This document shows positions 1-7,377 of a stretch of 13,777 nucleotides of DNA, in pieces. Under the pieces are notes generated by a model. The model ran no database searches. It had not been told where the DNA came from and was given only the letters and a program-made list of their open reading frames with translations. This stretch comes from an uncultured Treponema sp. GTDB taxonomy: Bacteria; Spirochaetota; Spirochaetia; Treponematales; Treponemataceae. Position 1 is the first letter of the stretch; each line of letters opens with the position of its first letter. The translations under genes and the position numbers were made by a program. Location: NCBI GenBank assembly GCA_937892225.1, contig CALAUH010000098.1:1-13777 (forward strand). The letters are read 5' to 3'.

Positions 1-29
1 GTATTTTTGCCCTGTGGGAGTAAAAATAC
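1..29. repeat. Inverted repeat beyond the 3' end of tnpV
   Basis: An 8-bp perfect inverted repeat (GTATTTTT at 1-8, AAAAATAC at 22-29) encloses a nested CCC/GGG pairing (10-12 with 16-18). Together they can form one hairpin. It lies 39 bp past the tnpV stop codon on the minus strand, so it may be a terminator for tnpV or a structured sequence of the mobile element. The window edge cuts off the flank that would decide between these. Confidence 0.35.
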
Positions 30-68
30 ACTGCTCGGTAAGTATTGAACAGATGAATCTGAAGAGCA

Positions 69-446
69 TTATTTTTCTTGACTTAATGACTCAAAAATTT
101 GTTTCAAAACCACTTCGTACGCTTCATCATAAGCTGACTTGATTCTTGTTTTCCATTCCCAGTAGTCTTTACTTTTTAATGACTTGGTGACCTTAAATTT
201 CTTCTTCATCTTCTTAAATTCTTCATCGAACAGCTTTGAGTAAACAGCATCCATCTCCTCTAAATGTGATGCAATTTCTGTTGAGCAAAGCAGCTCCAAG
301 TATCTTTCCTCGTGCTCATCTCTGAGGCACTTGGCATACCTTTGCCCCCATATTCCTATCTGCCTTTTTGTGTTCAATTTGAAGTTTAAGTCCTTATTAT
401 TTGGACTGACTAACTCCTGAAAAGTTAAATTATTATGTACGATCAT
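69..446 (-). CDS. tnpV: TnpV-family transposon-encoded protein
   Basis: This 125-residue protein resembles TnpV, a small accessory protein carried by mobilizable and integrative elements of gut bacteria; its biochemical role is not established. The family signature is visible as IGIWGQRYAKCLRDE near residues 30-44. A helical, charged middle follows, then a W-rich stretch near 96-98 and a C-terminal EVVLKQIF segment matching the usual TnpV end. Length fits the family (about 115-130 aa). The ATG start has a GGAGG ribosome binding site at 451-455 with 4-nt spacing. That site sits at the point where ychF homology begins on the other strand, so the gene marks the edge of an inserted element. No recombinase gene is visible; it would have to lie to the left of the window. 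Confidence 0.8.
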   Translation of the reverse strand: MIVHNNLTFQELVSPNNKDLNFKLNTKRQIGIWGQRYAKCLRDEHEERYLELLCSTEIASHLEEMDAVYSKLFDEEFKKMKKKFKVTKSLKSKDYWEWKTRIKSAYDEAYEVVLKQIFESLSQEK

Positions 447-458
447 AGGACCTCCAAA

Positions 459-1205
459 AGTGATATTTTGACTATCAACTGGGAACTTTGTCAGGCTGAT
501 TTAAATACAATTGAAGTTCGACAGGATAAAGTTACCAGAGCAATCCGATCTTTAGGTAAAGAAGAAGAAAAGAAGTATGCACCATGGATAAGTGCTGTAG
601 CTAAAATCAAACCTTTACTTTTAGATGGTAAATGTGCCAGAACAGCAGATTTGACAGACGATGAAAAAAATGCTGTTTATGACATGTTCCTTCTTACTAT
701 GAAACCAACAATTTATGTTGCCAATGTTGATGAAGATACAATCACAGCAGGTACAAATAAATATGTTGATATTGTAAAGAAGTATGCAGATGAAGAAAAA
801 TCAGAAGTAGTTATAATATGTGGAAAATTTGAGGCTGATTTAGCTGAAATAGAAGATCCTGCAGATAAAAAAGATTTTATGGAAAGTGTCGGCTTGTCTG
901 AAAGCGGACTTTCTGTACTTGCTAAAAAGACATATCATCTTATGGGATTAAGAACTTTCTTTACTGGTGGACCAGATGAATGTCGTGCATGGACAATTCA
1001 TGCAGGAGATAAAGCTCCAAAAGCTGCAGGTGTTATTCATACAGATTTTGAAAAAGGATTTATTAAAGCCGAAGCTTATACAATCGATGATTTAAGACAA
1101 TATAAAGATGAAGCTGCAATTAAAGCTGCCGGTAAATATCGTCAGGAAGGTAAAGAATACGTAGTTCAAGACGGTGATGTATTGTTCTTTAAGTTTAATG
1201 TTTAA
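459..1205 (+). pseudogene. ychF: ychF 3' remnant (OLA1/YchF ATPase), 5' third missing
   Basis: YchF is a ribosome-associated ATPase/GTPase of the Obg-like family, normally about 365 aa. From about 459 the reading frame matches the second two thirds: the DIxTINxELxxADL helical region, the KPTIYVANVDED nucleotide-specificity segment, then the TGS-domain end with RAWTI, AAGVIHTDFEKGFIKAEA and VQDGDVLFFKFNV. The first roughly 120 residues are absent, with the P-loop GxPNVGKS and the DIAGL motif, so ATP hydrolysis should be lost. Upstream the frame runs into tnpV. The frame opens at ATG 435 but no ribosome binding site precedes it and the first residues do not match the family. It is therefore read as a gene broken by an insertion. 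The missing part may lie beyond the element to the left, or the junction may be an assembly artefact. There is no internal frameshift, which suggests a recent event. Confidence 0.85.
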
Positions 1206-1219
1206 TTCAAGAGGTTTTA

Positions 1220-2137
1220 ATGGATATTCAAGAATTTGATTACGTTATTATTGGTGCCGGACCAGCAGGTCTTGCAAGTGCTCAATATGCTGCAAGAGGC
1301 GGATTAAAAACACTCGTTTTAGAAGGTGCTTCTGCCGGTGGCCAGGTAATGCAGATTACTGAATTGGAAAATTATCCTGGAATTTTTCCTGCTGTTAATG
1401 GTACTGATTTTATTGAAACAATGCAAAAACAGGCAGAAAGTTTCGGTGCAAAAATCGTAAATGTTCAGGTATCTTCCATAGATAAATTAAATAATAATTT
1501 CGTAATTAGAACAAAAGATATTGAATATCATGCTCCATATTTATGTATTGCAACTGGGGCTGTACATAAAACTTTAGGTGTAAATGGCGAAAAGGAATTT
1601 ACAGGTAGGGGAGTTTCTTATTGTGCTGTTTGTGACGGTCCATTTTTTAGAAATAAAAAAATATTTGTAATTGGTGGTGGAGATTCGGCATGTAGTGAAG
1701 CAATTTATCTTTCTACAATTTCAAAAGATGTTTCAATAATACACAGAAGAGATTCTTTTAGAGCTCAAAAGGCTGTTGTAGATAAAATGCTTTCTAGTGG
1801 TGTAAAACCGATTTATAATTCAGTCGTAAAATCAATTGAAGGAAGTTCAAAAGTTGAAAAAATAATAATTGAGAATGTAAAAACAAACGAACAGACTCAG
1901 TTAGATGCAGATGCAGTATTTATTTTTGCAGGTATGATTCCTCAGACAGATTTAGTTGATATGATTCCAAAAGATGAAAGCGGATATATTAAAACAAATG
2001 AAAACATGGAAACACTGATTCCAGGATTACTTGCTGCCGGTGATATCAGGCAAAAACCTTTCCGTCAGATTGTTACTGCGGTTAATGATGGTGCTATTGC
2101 AGCAAATACTGTTATTAATAAAATTAATAATAAATGA
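1220..2137 (+). CDS. trxB: Thioredoxin reductase (NADPH, FAD)
   Basis: This cytoplasmic flavoenzyme transfers electrons from NADPH through FAD and a redox disulfide to thioredoxin. The 305-residue protein has the FAD-binding GAGPAG at 12-17. GGQV follows near 40-43, then the redox-active CAVC (Cys135 and Cys138). The NADPH-binding GGGDSACSEA is at 152-161 with HRRDSFRA at 175-182. The C-terminal FAD motif is AAGDIRQKPFRQI. Length and domain order are typical of low-molecular-weight bacterial TrxB. An AGAGG ribosome binding site precedes the ATG. The gene starts 14 bp after the broken ychF and was probably cotranscribed with it. The insertion in ychF may therefore have cut trxB off from its original promoter; no clear replacement promoter is visible. 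Confidence 0.95.
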   Translation: MDIQEFDYVIIGAGPAGLASAQYAARGGLKTLVLEGASAGGQVMQITELENYPGIFPAVNGTDFIETMQKQAESFGAKIVNVQVSSIDKLNNNFVIRTKDIEYHAPYLCIATGAVHKTLGVNGEKEFTGRGVSYCAVCDGPFFRNKKIFVIGGGDSACSEAIYLSTISKDVSIIHRRDSFRAQKAVVDKMLSSGVKPIYNSVVKSIEGSSKVEKIIIENVKTNEQTQLDADAVFIFAGMIPQTDLVDMIPKDESGYIKTNENMETLIPGLLAAGDIRQKPFRQIVTAVNDGAIAANTVINKINNK

Positions 2138-2166
2138 TTTTGAACACACGGGGTGTATAAAGATTT

Positions 2167-3882
2167 ATGAAGTTTAGAAAAATATTTTTAATTACATTAG
2201 GAATCTGTTTAGTTTGTGCCGGAACTTTTGTATTTGCTCAGATTGCTACAGATTCAAAAAATGCCAGTTCTAAACTTCCCGCAAATATAAATTTCTGGAG
2301 TGATTATCCATCTGAAGAATTGTCGGTCGCTTTAGTTGAACGTATGACTGATGAAGAACTTTTATCGCAGGTTTTAATGTTTGGTTGGGCTGGTGCAGAG
2401 CCTAGCGAATTGTTAAATCAGTGGGTTGACCGTGGATTAGGAAGTGTAAAAGTTTTTGGATGGAATACAGATGATATTTATCAGGTTGCAAGATCTGTTA
2501 GTTCTTTACAAAAACGTGCAAATAAAAATAGATTTAAAATCCCTTTGTTTGTTGCCACAGATCAGGAAGGAGGATGGATTCGTCATGTAAAGGGTGACAC
2601 TTCTATAACTCCTGGGAATATGGCAATAGGGGCTGCGGGTTATCCGATAGATGCATGGTACAGTGCATTTTATGTTTGTAGAGAAATTAAATCTATGGGA
2701 ATTAATATGAATTTTGCACCGACTGTAGATTTATTTACAAATCATAATTCAACAATTATTGGGCCCCGTTCTTTTGGAGAAGATCCGGATAAATCTGGTA
2801 TTTTAGGTTCATCTTTTGTTTCAGGTTCATTAGCTGCCGGTGTAATTCCTACTGTAAAACATTTTCCAGGTCATGGTGATACAAATCTTGATTCACATGG
2901 AAAATTACCTGTTATTGATATAGATGAAAAAACTTTTAAAAACAGAGAATTAGTTCCATATGAATATTTGATAAAAGAAGAAGTTCCTGCAGTAATGTCA
3001 GGACATTTAAGTTATCCACAAATTGAACCAACTGGTGCACCAGCAAGTCTTTCTAAACATATTCTTACAGATATTTTAAGAAATGAATTAGGTTTTAAAG
3101 GATTAATAATCACTGATGATATGATGATGGTAGGTGCAACCGCATATGCTCAAACTTTATCAAATGCTGTAAAAATGGCGTTGGAAGCTGGAAATGATAT
3201 TATTTTATCTTCAACAACTGCCGGACTTGCAGAACCATTGTGGGTAAATAATTTACAGTTATTAAAAGAAGATAAACAATTTAAAGATAGAATCAAAGAA
3301 TCAGCATGTAGAATATTGAAATATAAACTGGATTATTTTAAGTCTGAAAATGCTGCACCATTGTATCCTGAAGTTAATGATGTAAAAGAAAATGTTCCAG
3401 ATAAAGAAGGAGAAGCTTTTTTTATAGAACAGGCTTGTCGTTCAATAACTTTGGGTAAAGGAAAACTTCCAATAAATAAAGAAAAAGCTGGAAAAATTTT
3501 ACTTGCCGGTTCATTACAGAGTTTCTTTAAAGAAGGTCAGAAACGTTTTGAAAATGCATCTCAGTATTATTTCCCCTATGATGATATAGCAATTGAAAAT
3601 GTTCAGGATGTGATTGGAGGTTTGTGGGCAAATGCTAGAAATTGTGACACTGTTATAATCAGTGTTTCAAATGCTAAACATGAAAGAATTGCCCTGTCAC
3701 TTAAAAATACTGGTAAAAAAGTAATTGTTTTTTCAACAATGAATCCTGTATATGCAGATGATTTACAATGGGCAGATATAGTTTTATATGGTTATAGCTG
3801 GAGATGTGAATATACAGAAGAAGCTTTAATGGCTGCCCTTAATGGAGAATTTGTTCCAGAAGGACAAAAACCTTATAAATAA
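2167..3882 (+). CDS. Exported GH3 beta-N-acetylhexosaminidase (NagZ type)
   Basis: A family-3 glycoside hydrolase, predicted to release N-acetylglucosamine from muropeptides or other amino-sugar glycans outside the cytoplasm. Residues 1-24 form a signal peptide with likely cleavage after VFA, before Gln25. The catalytic domain carries TDQEGG (131-136), GPRSFGEDP (199-207) and the NagZ hallmark KHFPGHG (231-237). The Asp242-Ser-His244 acid/base dyad follows, and Asp317 in ITDDMMM is the expected nucleophile. The dyad separates NagZ-type enzymes from beta-glucosidases of the family. A C-terminal domain (about 400-571) gives 571 residues, like the two-domain exported NagZ of Bacillus and longer than the cytoplasmic proteobacterial form. 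It follows trxB by 29 bp with only a weak ribosome binding site. Its stop codon touches the stop of the convergent regulator. Confidence 0.85.
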   Translation: MKFRKIFLITLGICLVCAGTFVFAQIATDSKNASSKLPANINFWSDYPSEELSVALVERMTDEELLSQVLMFGWAGAEPSELLNQWVDRGLGSVKVFGWNTDDIYQVARSVSSLQKRANKNRFKIPLFVATDQEGGWIRHVKGDTSITPGNMAIGAAGYPIDAWYSAFYVCREIKSMGINMNFAPTVDLFTNHNSTIIGPRSFGEDPDKSGILGSSFVSGSLAAGVIPTVKHFPGHGDTNLDSHGKLPVIDIDEKTFKNRELVPYEYLIKEEVPAVMSGHLSYPQIEPTGAPASLSKHILTDILRNELGFKGLIITDDMMMVGATAYAQTLSNAVKMALEAGNDIILSSTTAGLAEPLWVNNLQLLKEDKQFKDRIKESACRILKYKLDYFKSENAAPLYPEVNDVKENVPDKEGEAFFIEQACRSITLGKGKLPINKEKAGKILLAGSLQSFFKEGQKRFENASQYYFPYDDIAIENVQDVIGGLWANARNCDTVIISVSNAKHERIALSLKNTGKKVIVFSTMNPVYADDLQWADIVLYGYSWRCEYTEEALMAALNGEFVPEGQKPYK

Positions 3883-4491
3883 TTATTTAGCAAATCTTTG
3901 TGCAGGTGTTACAACCCAGATTGCTTCTAAATCAACGTTGCCTGTATTTTCCAGAGTATGTGGAACTGCTGCAGAAAATGATGCACTGTCGCCTTCTTCT
4001 AAAATGTAGATTTTATTTTCGTAAGTTAGACGTGCTTTTCCTTTAATTATAATTCCGAATTCTCTTCCAAGATGACCATATGAACCTTTATGCGTTCTTT
4101 CGCCAACTGGAATTTTTATTATATAAGATTCTATAGAATTATCTTTATCAGTTCCTGCAGGTCGTGCAAGTTCTTCGTAAATAATGTTATCTTCATTAAT
4201 AGATGCACGTTCACCTTTTCTGATTATTGTTACAGGACGTTCTTTTCTGTATTCTTCAAATAAAAATTCAAGATTAATATCTAAAACATCTGCAAGTGCA
4301 AGTAAAGTATCTATTGCAGGAGAAACATGATTTCTTTCGATTTGAGAAACAAGACTTTCACTAACACCGGCTTTTTGTGCTACAACTTTTAAAGTATAAC
4401 CTTTATGTTCGCGAACCTGACGTAATTTTTCTCCAAAGTGATAAGGAACTTTTGATTGTTTTTCATCATTAGGATTTTGCGAAGGTGTCAT
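3883..4491 (-). CDS. XRE-family regulator with C-terminal cupin domain
   Basis: A 202-residue transcription factor of the XRE-cupin class. Residues 18-78 form the helix-turn-helix domain (KLRQVREHKGYTLKVVAQKAGVSESLVSQIE). Residues about 118-195 form a small cupin barrel with GHLGREFGIIIKG, EEGDSASFSA and VPHTLENTG segments, likely sensing a small ligand. Such proteins commonly control uptake or metabolism of amino acids, polyamines or similar compounds; the ligand here cannot be told. An AAGGAG ribosome binding site about 10 nt upstream of the ATG supports the start. The first 23 bp overlap the end of the preceding 359-residue gene, so the two are translated from one message. No space exists for a terminator at its 3' end, where its stop abuts the opposing glycosidase gene. 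Confidence 0.9.
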   Translation of the reverse strand: MTPSQNPNDEKQSKVPYHFGEKLRQVREHKGYTLKVVAQKAGVSESLVSQIERNHVSPAIDTLLALADVLDINLEFLFEEYRKERPVTIIRKGERASINEDNIIYEELARPAGTDKDNSIESYIIKIPVGERTHKGSYGHLGREFGIIIKGKARLTYENKIYILEEGDSASFSAAVPHTLENTGNVDLEAIWVVTPAQRFAK

Positions 4492-5548
4492 TGTTTTGTT
4501 TCTCCTTATTTTGTATTGCTATAAACTCAATAAAGTAATCTTCGAGTGTTTTTTGTGGTCCTTCCAGTTTAAGTCTTAATCTGGAACGTGCATTATCTCT
4601 TCTTACTGTATAAAGTGTATAGAAATCTCGATAATCTAATCCGGCATCGGCTTTAACGTGTACTCCCAAAAAGTTTGAAACTTCATCACGACCGATTGCA
4701 GGAATGCCTTTTTCTTTTAAGATTCGTCTTAATTCACAAATCTGTTCATAAGAAATACCAAAAAGGAACTCTTCCATTGCCTGAGTTACACCTTTATCAC
4801 CCATTCTGGATTTAATAAAATTAATCCACTGGTCATCCATCTGCATGGAAATTAATAAAAGTTCACTGGTTCCCATCATTGTTCCGAAAGCTGGAGCGAG
4901 TTTTCTTCTTGCACTCCAGACACTTTGTAAGACAGGAGCGACATCTTCACCTGTATGATCATTCCAGTGATCCCATAACAGTAAAAGTGATAAAGCCCAT
5001 TCGCGTCTAAATTCTATTGGCTGTGTAACATCACGGATTAAATTTAAATAAACATCTTCGATTAATAGAGAGAACATACAGTTGATAGTTTCAGTCTCAA
5101 ATGCTTTTGAATAATCTTCATAACCTTCAAGATGTTTTGTATATTTTGAAAGACTTGAAAAAGTGTGCATTCTTGCAACAAGAAGACTTTTTCCGAGCAT
5201 AGCTTTAGATGGAAGCTGAAGTGTAAAATCACCTGCATCCTGATGATGAATAAGAGAATCTATTAATGATGTAGGAGTTCTTGTTCCACCGACAAGTTCG
5301 TGTTTTTCCAATAAAGGTGGAAAACGAGCAATAGCTTTAGCAAGGTTTTCCAAATCATCAAGACGTTCCTGAAAGTTTTCAGCTTTTGCAGGATCTACTT
5401 CCTTTATTATTGGCATTATCTCAGATATTAATTTCTTTTGTTTTTCTGAGAGAATATCAATATTCTCTTGGTTATCAGAAATGATGTTTGAGGAGTCAAA
5501 AAAAGTATTAATATCAATCTGTTCAAATGTATTCTTGTCGTCTTTCAT
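4469..5548 (-). CDS. Conserved-looking helical protein of unknown function
   Basis: No family is recognised. The 359-residue product lacks a signal peptide and membrane segments and should be cytoplasmic. The first 60 residues are polar and helical. The rest is mostly helical, with several Trp-rich stretches near 200-215 (EWALSLLLLWDHWND) and a basic C-terminal region rich in Arg (VRRDNARSRLRLKLEG, about 317-332). It follows the exported-protein operon by 31 bp in the same direction and overlaps the XRE-cupin gene by 23 bp, so it likely travels with that regulator. The ribosome binding site is poor (an A-rich stretch with one G). The overlap suggests a functional link with the regulator, but no role can be assigned from sequence alone. 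Confidence 0.8.
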   Translation of the reverse strand: MKDDKNTFEQIDINTFFDSSNIISDNQENIDILSEKQKKLISEIMPIIKEVDPAKAENFQERLDDLENLAKAIARFPPLLEKHELVGGTRTPTSLIDSLIHHQDAGDFTLQLPSKAMLGKSLLVARMHTFSSLSKYTKHLEGYEDYSKAFETETINCMFSLLIEDVYLNLIRDVTQPIEFRREWALSLLLLWDHWNDHTGEDVAPVLQSVWSARRKLAPAFGTMMGTSELLLISMQMDDQWINFIKSRMGDKGVTQAMEEFLFGISYEQICELRRILKEKGIPAIGRDEVSNFLGVHVKADAGLDYRDFYTLYTVRRDNARSRLRLKLEGPQKTLEDYFIEFIAIQNKEKQNNDTFAKS

Positions 5549-5579
5549 ATTATTAAACTTTTTTACTATTTGTAATACT

Positions 5580-6509
5580 TTAATTATAAATCATTTCTTT
5601 GATTTGTCCAATGTTAGTTTCAAGGATTTTTTGTATTGGAGCTGACATTGAATCATATTTTTTATAATTATATGTAAAAGTCTCTTTTTGAGCATTGTAT
5701 AAATTTCCACGATAAAATCTTACAAGCAAATCCATTTCTAAAAGACTGAAAGTCCATAAATCTAAAGTTGCAATTGAATATACAGATAAAGCAATGAGTG
5801 TGCCGTCTAAAAGAAAGGCATTGAGAGCATCTTTATAATCTCCGGCATACAATTGTCCAAGTCCTGGAAATATAGAAAGATATGCAGCTGTTTTCGGTTT
5901 TTTCAGTTTAATATTTTTTAATTGTTCAATGGTTTCGTTAATTGTTATTAATTCTTCTTCTGTAAATAAATCTTGGAAAAGATTTTGTGAATTATTAAAT
6001 TGTTCTATAAATAAACTGGTATTTCGGTTTTTGAGACAATTATTTAAAACTGAAAGCATGGCAAATTTTCTTACCTGAAGTGGAATAGTTTCCAATTGTA
6101 TAAAACTGAAAATTTTATAATCAGTTGCCAAAGCCTGTTTGTTTTGAATGCTTATTTTATCGATTAACGATATTTCATTAATCATTGATTTTGGATTACT
6201 TATTAAATTGCAGCTTAATCTTTGATAGTTTAAGGCAAGTATTAAATCATTGTTTTTTTCATAATAGTAACTTAAATAATCATAGGATCTGGCAATTGCA
6301 TCATTATTCATTTTTGTGTTTTCTGAATTTTGAAGAAAGATGAATCTTTTGAATTCAAGGGCTGCTTCTTTTTCGGCACCTTTATTTTTTAATTCATTTG
6401 CAAAATCAAAAACATCTGAATATAAGAATAAGTTGTTTGATTGCGAGAATAAAGAAAAATTAAATATTGAGAAAAACAGAATGATTAGAAACTTAGAATA
6501 ATTTTTCAT
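5580..6509 (-). CDS. Exported TPR-like protein with PGLGQ membrane hairpin (paralogue 2)
   Basis: A 309-residue envelope protein of unknown function. Residues 1-22 are a signal peptide ending LFS before Gln23. Residues 32-195 are helical and TPR-like, with DFANELKNKGAEKEAALEFKRF at the first repeat quoted in part: DFANEL (35-40) and EAALEFKRF (48-56). A membrane-associated segment follows, with FPGLGQLYAGDYKDALNAF starting at 214 and hydrophobic helices to about 264. The FPGxGxxY pattern occurs in several small membrane-protein families that fold as helical hairpins. It is a paralogue of the preceding gene with the same order of parts: DF..L.N.G...EA..EFKR, then PG.G..Y, then a helix and a YxxxNxxN motif. 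It overlaps that gene by 17 bp and has only a distant GGGG as a ribosome binding site, suggesting translational coupling. Confidence 0.8.
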   Translation of the reverse strand: MKNYSKFLIILFFSIFNFSLFSQSNNLFLYSDVFDFANELKNKGAEKEAALEFKRFIFLQNSENTKMNNDAIARSYDYLSYYYEKNNDLILALNYQRLSCNLISNPKSMINEISLIDKISIQNKQALATDYKIFSFIQLETIPLQVRKFAMLSVLNNCLKNRNTSLFIEQFNNSQNLFQDLFTEEELITINETIEQLKNIKLKKPKTAAYLSIFPGLGQLYAGDYKDALNAFLLDGTLIALSVYSIATLDLWTFSLLEMDLLVRFYRGNLYNAQKETFTYNYKKYDSMSAPIQKILETNIGQIKEMIYN

Positions 6510-7374
6510 AGATTTTATCTATTTCCCCGCAAACTTTTCGATATTCAGCTTCATTAAAACGATTTGCATCTTTATATGCTCCATAAAGTTCAGCTATATA
6601 TAAAGAAAGTCCGATTGTTCCAAATACGTATGGCTGCCAGCTTTTCCATTCAGATTTAATTCCAGTATAAATTGTTGCACCTATAAAAGAACCTACAGTT
6701 AAAAATGATGTAAGACCTGATGAAAATGAACTTGTGTACCATCTGCCGGCTCCAGGAAGAAGGGCAGAGAAAAATAATGCCAGTCCCGGTGATTTTTGTT
6801 TTATCGAGTTTCTGACTGTTATTAAATCATTGAATAATTCTAAATCCGGATTGTCTTTATTTAAAATTTCGAATTCTGGAAGTTGTTTAGGTTTATTTGA
6901 TGGCGTTTGTAAAACTTTTATTGATAAATTATATAAATCTTCAAAATGGAAGTCTGAATAAATAGAATCAAATTTTTCCATTTTGATTTTATTATTCTGA
7001 AGATAATTTATTAATTCATCTGAATTTCTGTTTTTAAATAAAAGACCTGTTTTTGCTACAACTAAATTACAATATTGTGTGTTATTAAAATCAGAAAAAT
7101 TATTTTCAAGCCAGTTTAATCCCTGTAGATCTTTTTGTAATGAATAAATTTTTGTAAGATAATCAAAGCTTATATTTTGAGAAGTTTTGCCTGATGCAAT
7201 AAGGTATCGTTTGAATTCAGTTTCTGCTTCATCTAAAAATCCCTGGTTGTATAAATCTATGCCAAAATCTTTTATAGATTCAATGCTGTAAGAAAAAATA
7301 TTTGAAGAATTTTCCTGTGCGAAAATTAAATTTAAATTTAAAACTGACAATATGATTAGAATTATTTTTTTCAT
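6493..7374 (-). CDS. Exported TPR-like protein with PGAG membrane hairpin (paralogue 1)
   Basis: A 293-residue envelope protein of unknown function. A signal peptide (1-19) ends IFA before Gln20. A helical TPR-like region (about 32-155) begins with DFGIDLYNQGFLDEAETEF (37-55). A spacer of about 35 residues follows, then the membrane part: LALFFSALLPGAGRWY (198-213), two hydrophobic stretches (about 220-238 and 248-263) and a polar tail with YKDANRFNEAEY. The order of parts and several motifs match the next gene, so the pair arose by duplication. The gene starts 3 bp after the LolA/YidD gene with a GAAGG ribosome binding site 7 nt upstream, so it belongs to the same operon. A role as a periplasmic scaffold attached to the inner membrane is a reasonable guess, not shown. 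Confidence 0.8.
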   Translation of the reverse strand: MKKIILIILSVLNLNLIFAQENSSNIFSYSIESIKDFGIDLYNQGFLDEAETEFKRYLIASGKTSQNISFDYLTKIYSLQKDLQGLNWLENNFSDFNNTQYCNLVVAKTGLLFKNRNSDELINYLQNNKIKMEKFDSIYSDFHFEDLYNLSIKVLQTPSNKPKQLPEFEILNKDNPDLELFNDLITVRNSIKQKSPGLALFFSALLPGAGRWYTSSFSSGLTSFLTVGSFIGATIYTGIKSEWKSWQPYVFGTIGLSLYIAELYGAYKDANRFNEAEYRKVCGEIDKIYEKLF

Positions 7375-7377
7375 TTT

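Noticed and set aside
401..430. TTGGAC-18-TTAAAT as an outward promoter from tnpV toward ychF and trxB
   Set aside because: Only a weak match to consensus, in AT-rich coding sequence where such matches are expected by chance.
435..458. ATG at 435 as the true start of a 256-residue YchF protein
   Set aside because: No ribosome binding site precedes it, the first residues do not match the family, and it lies inside tnpV on the opposite strand.
2167..2241. Glycosidase as a lipoprotein with Cys17 as the lipid site
   Set aside because: The residues before Cys17 (CLV) fit a lipobox poorly, and VFA before Gln25 is a good signal peptidase I site.
6734..6961. Plus-strand open frame inside the first TPR-hairpin gene
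   Set aside because: Lies wholly inside a well-supported exported-protein gene on the other strand, with no family resemblance.
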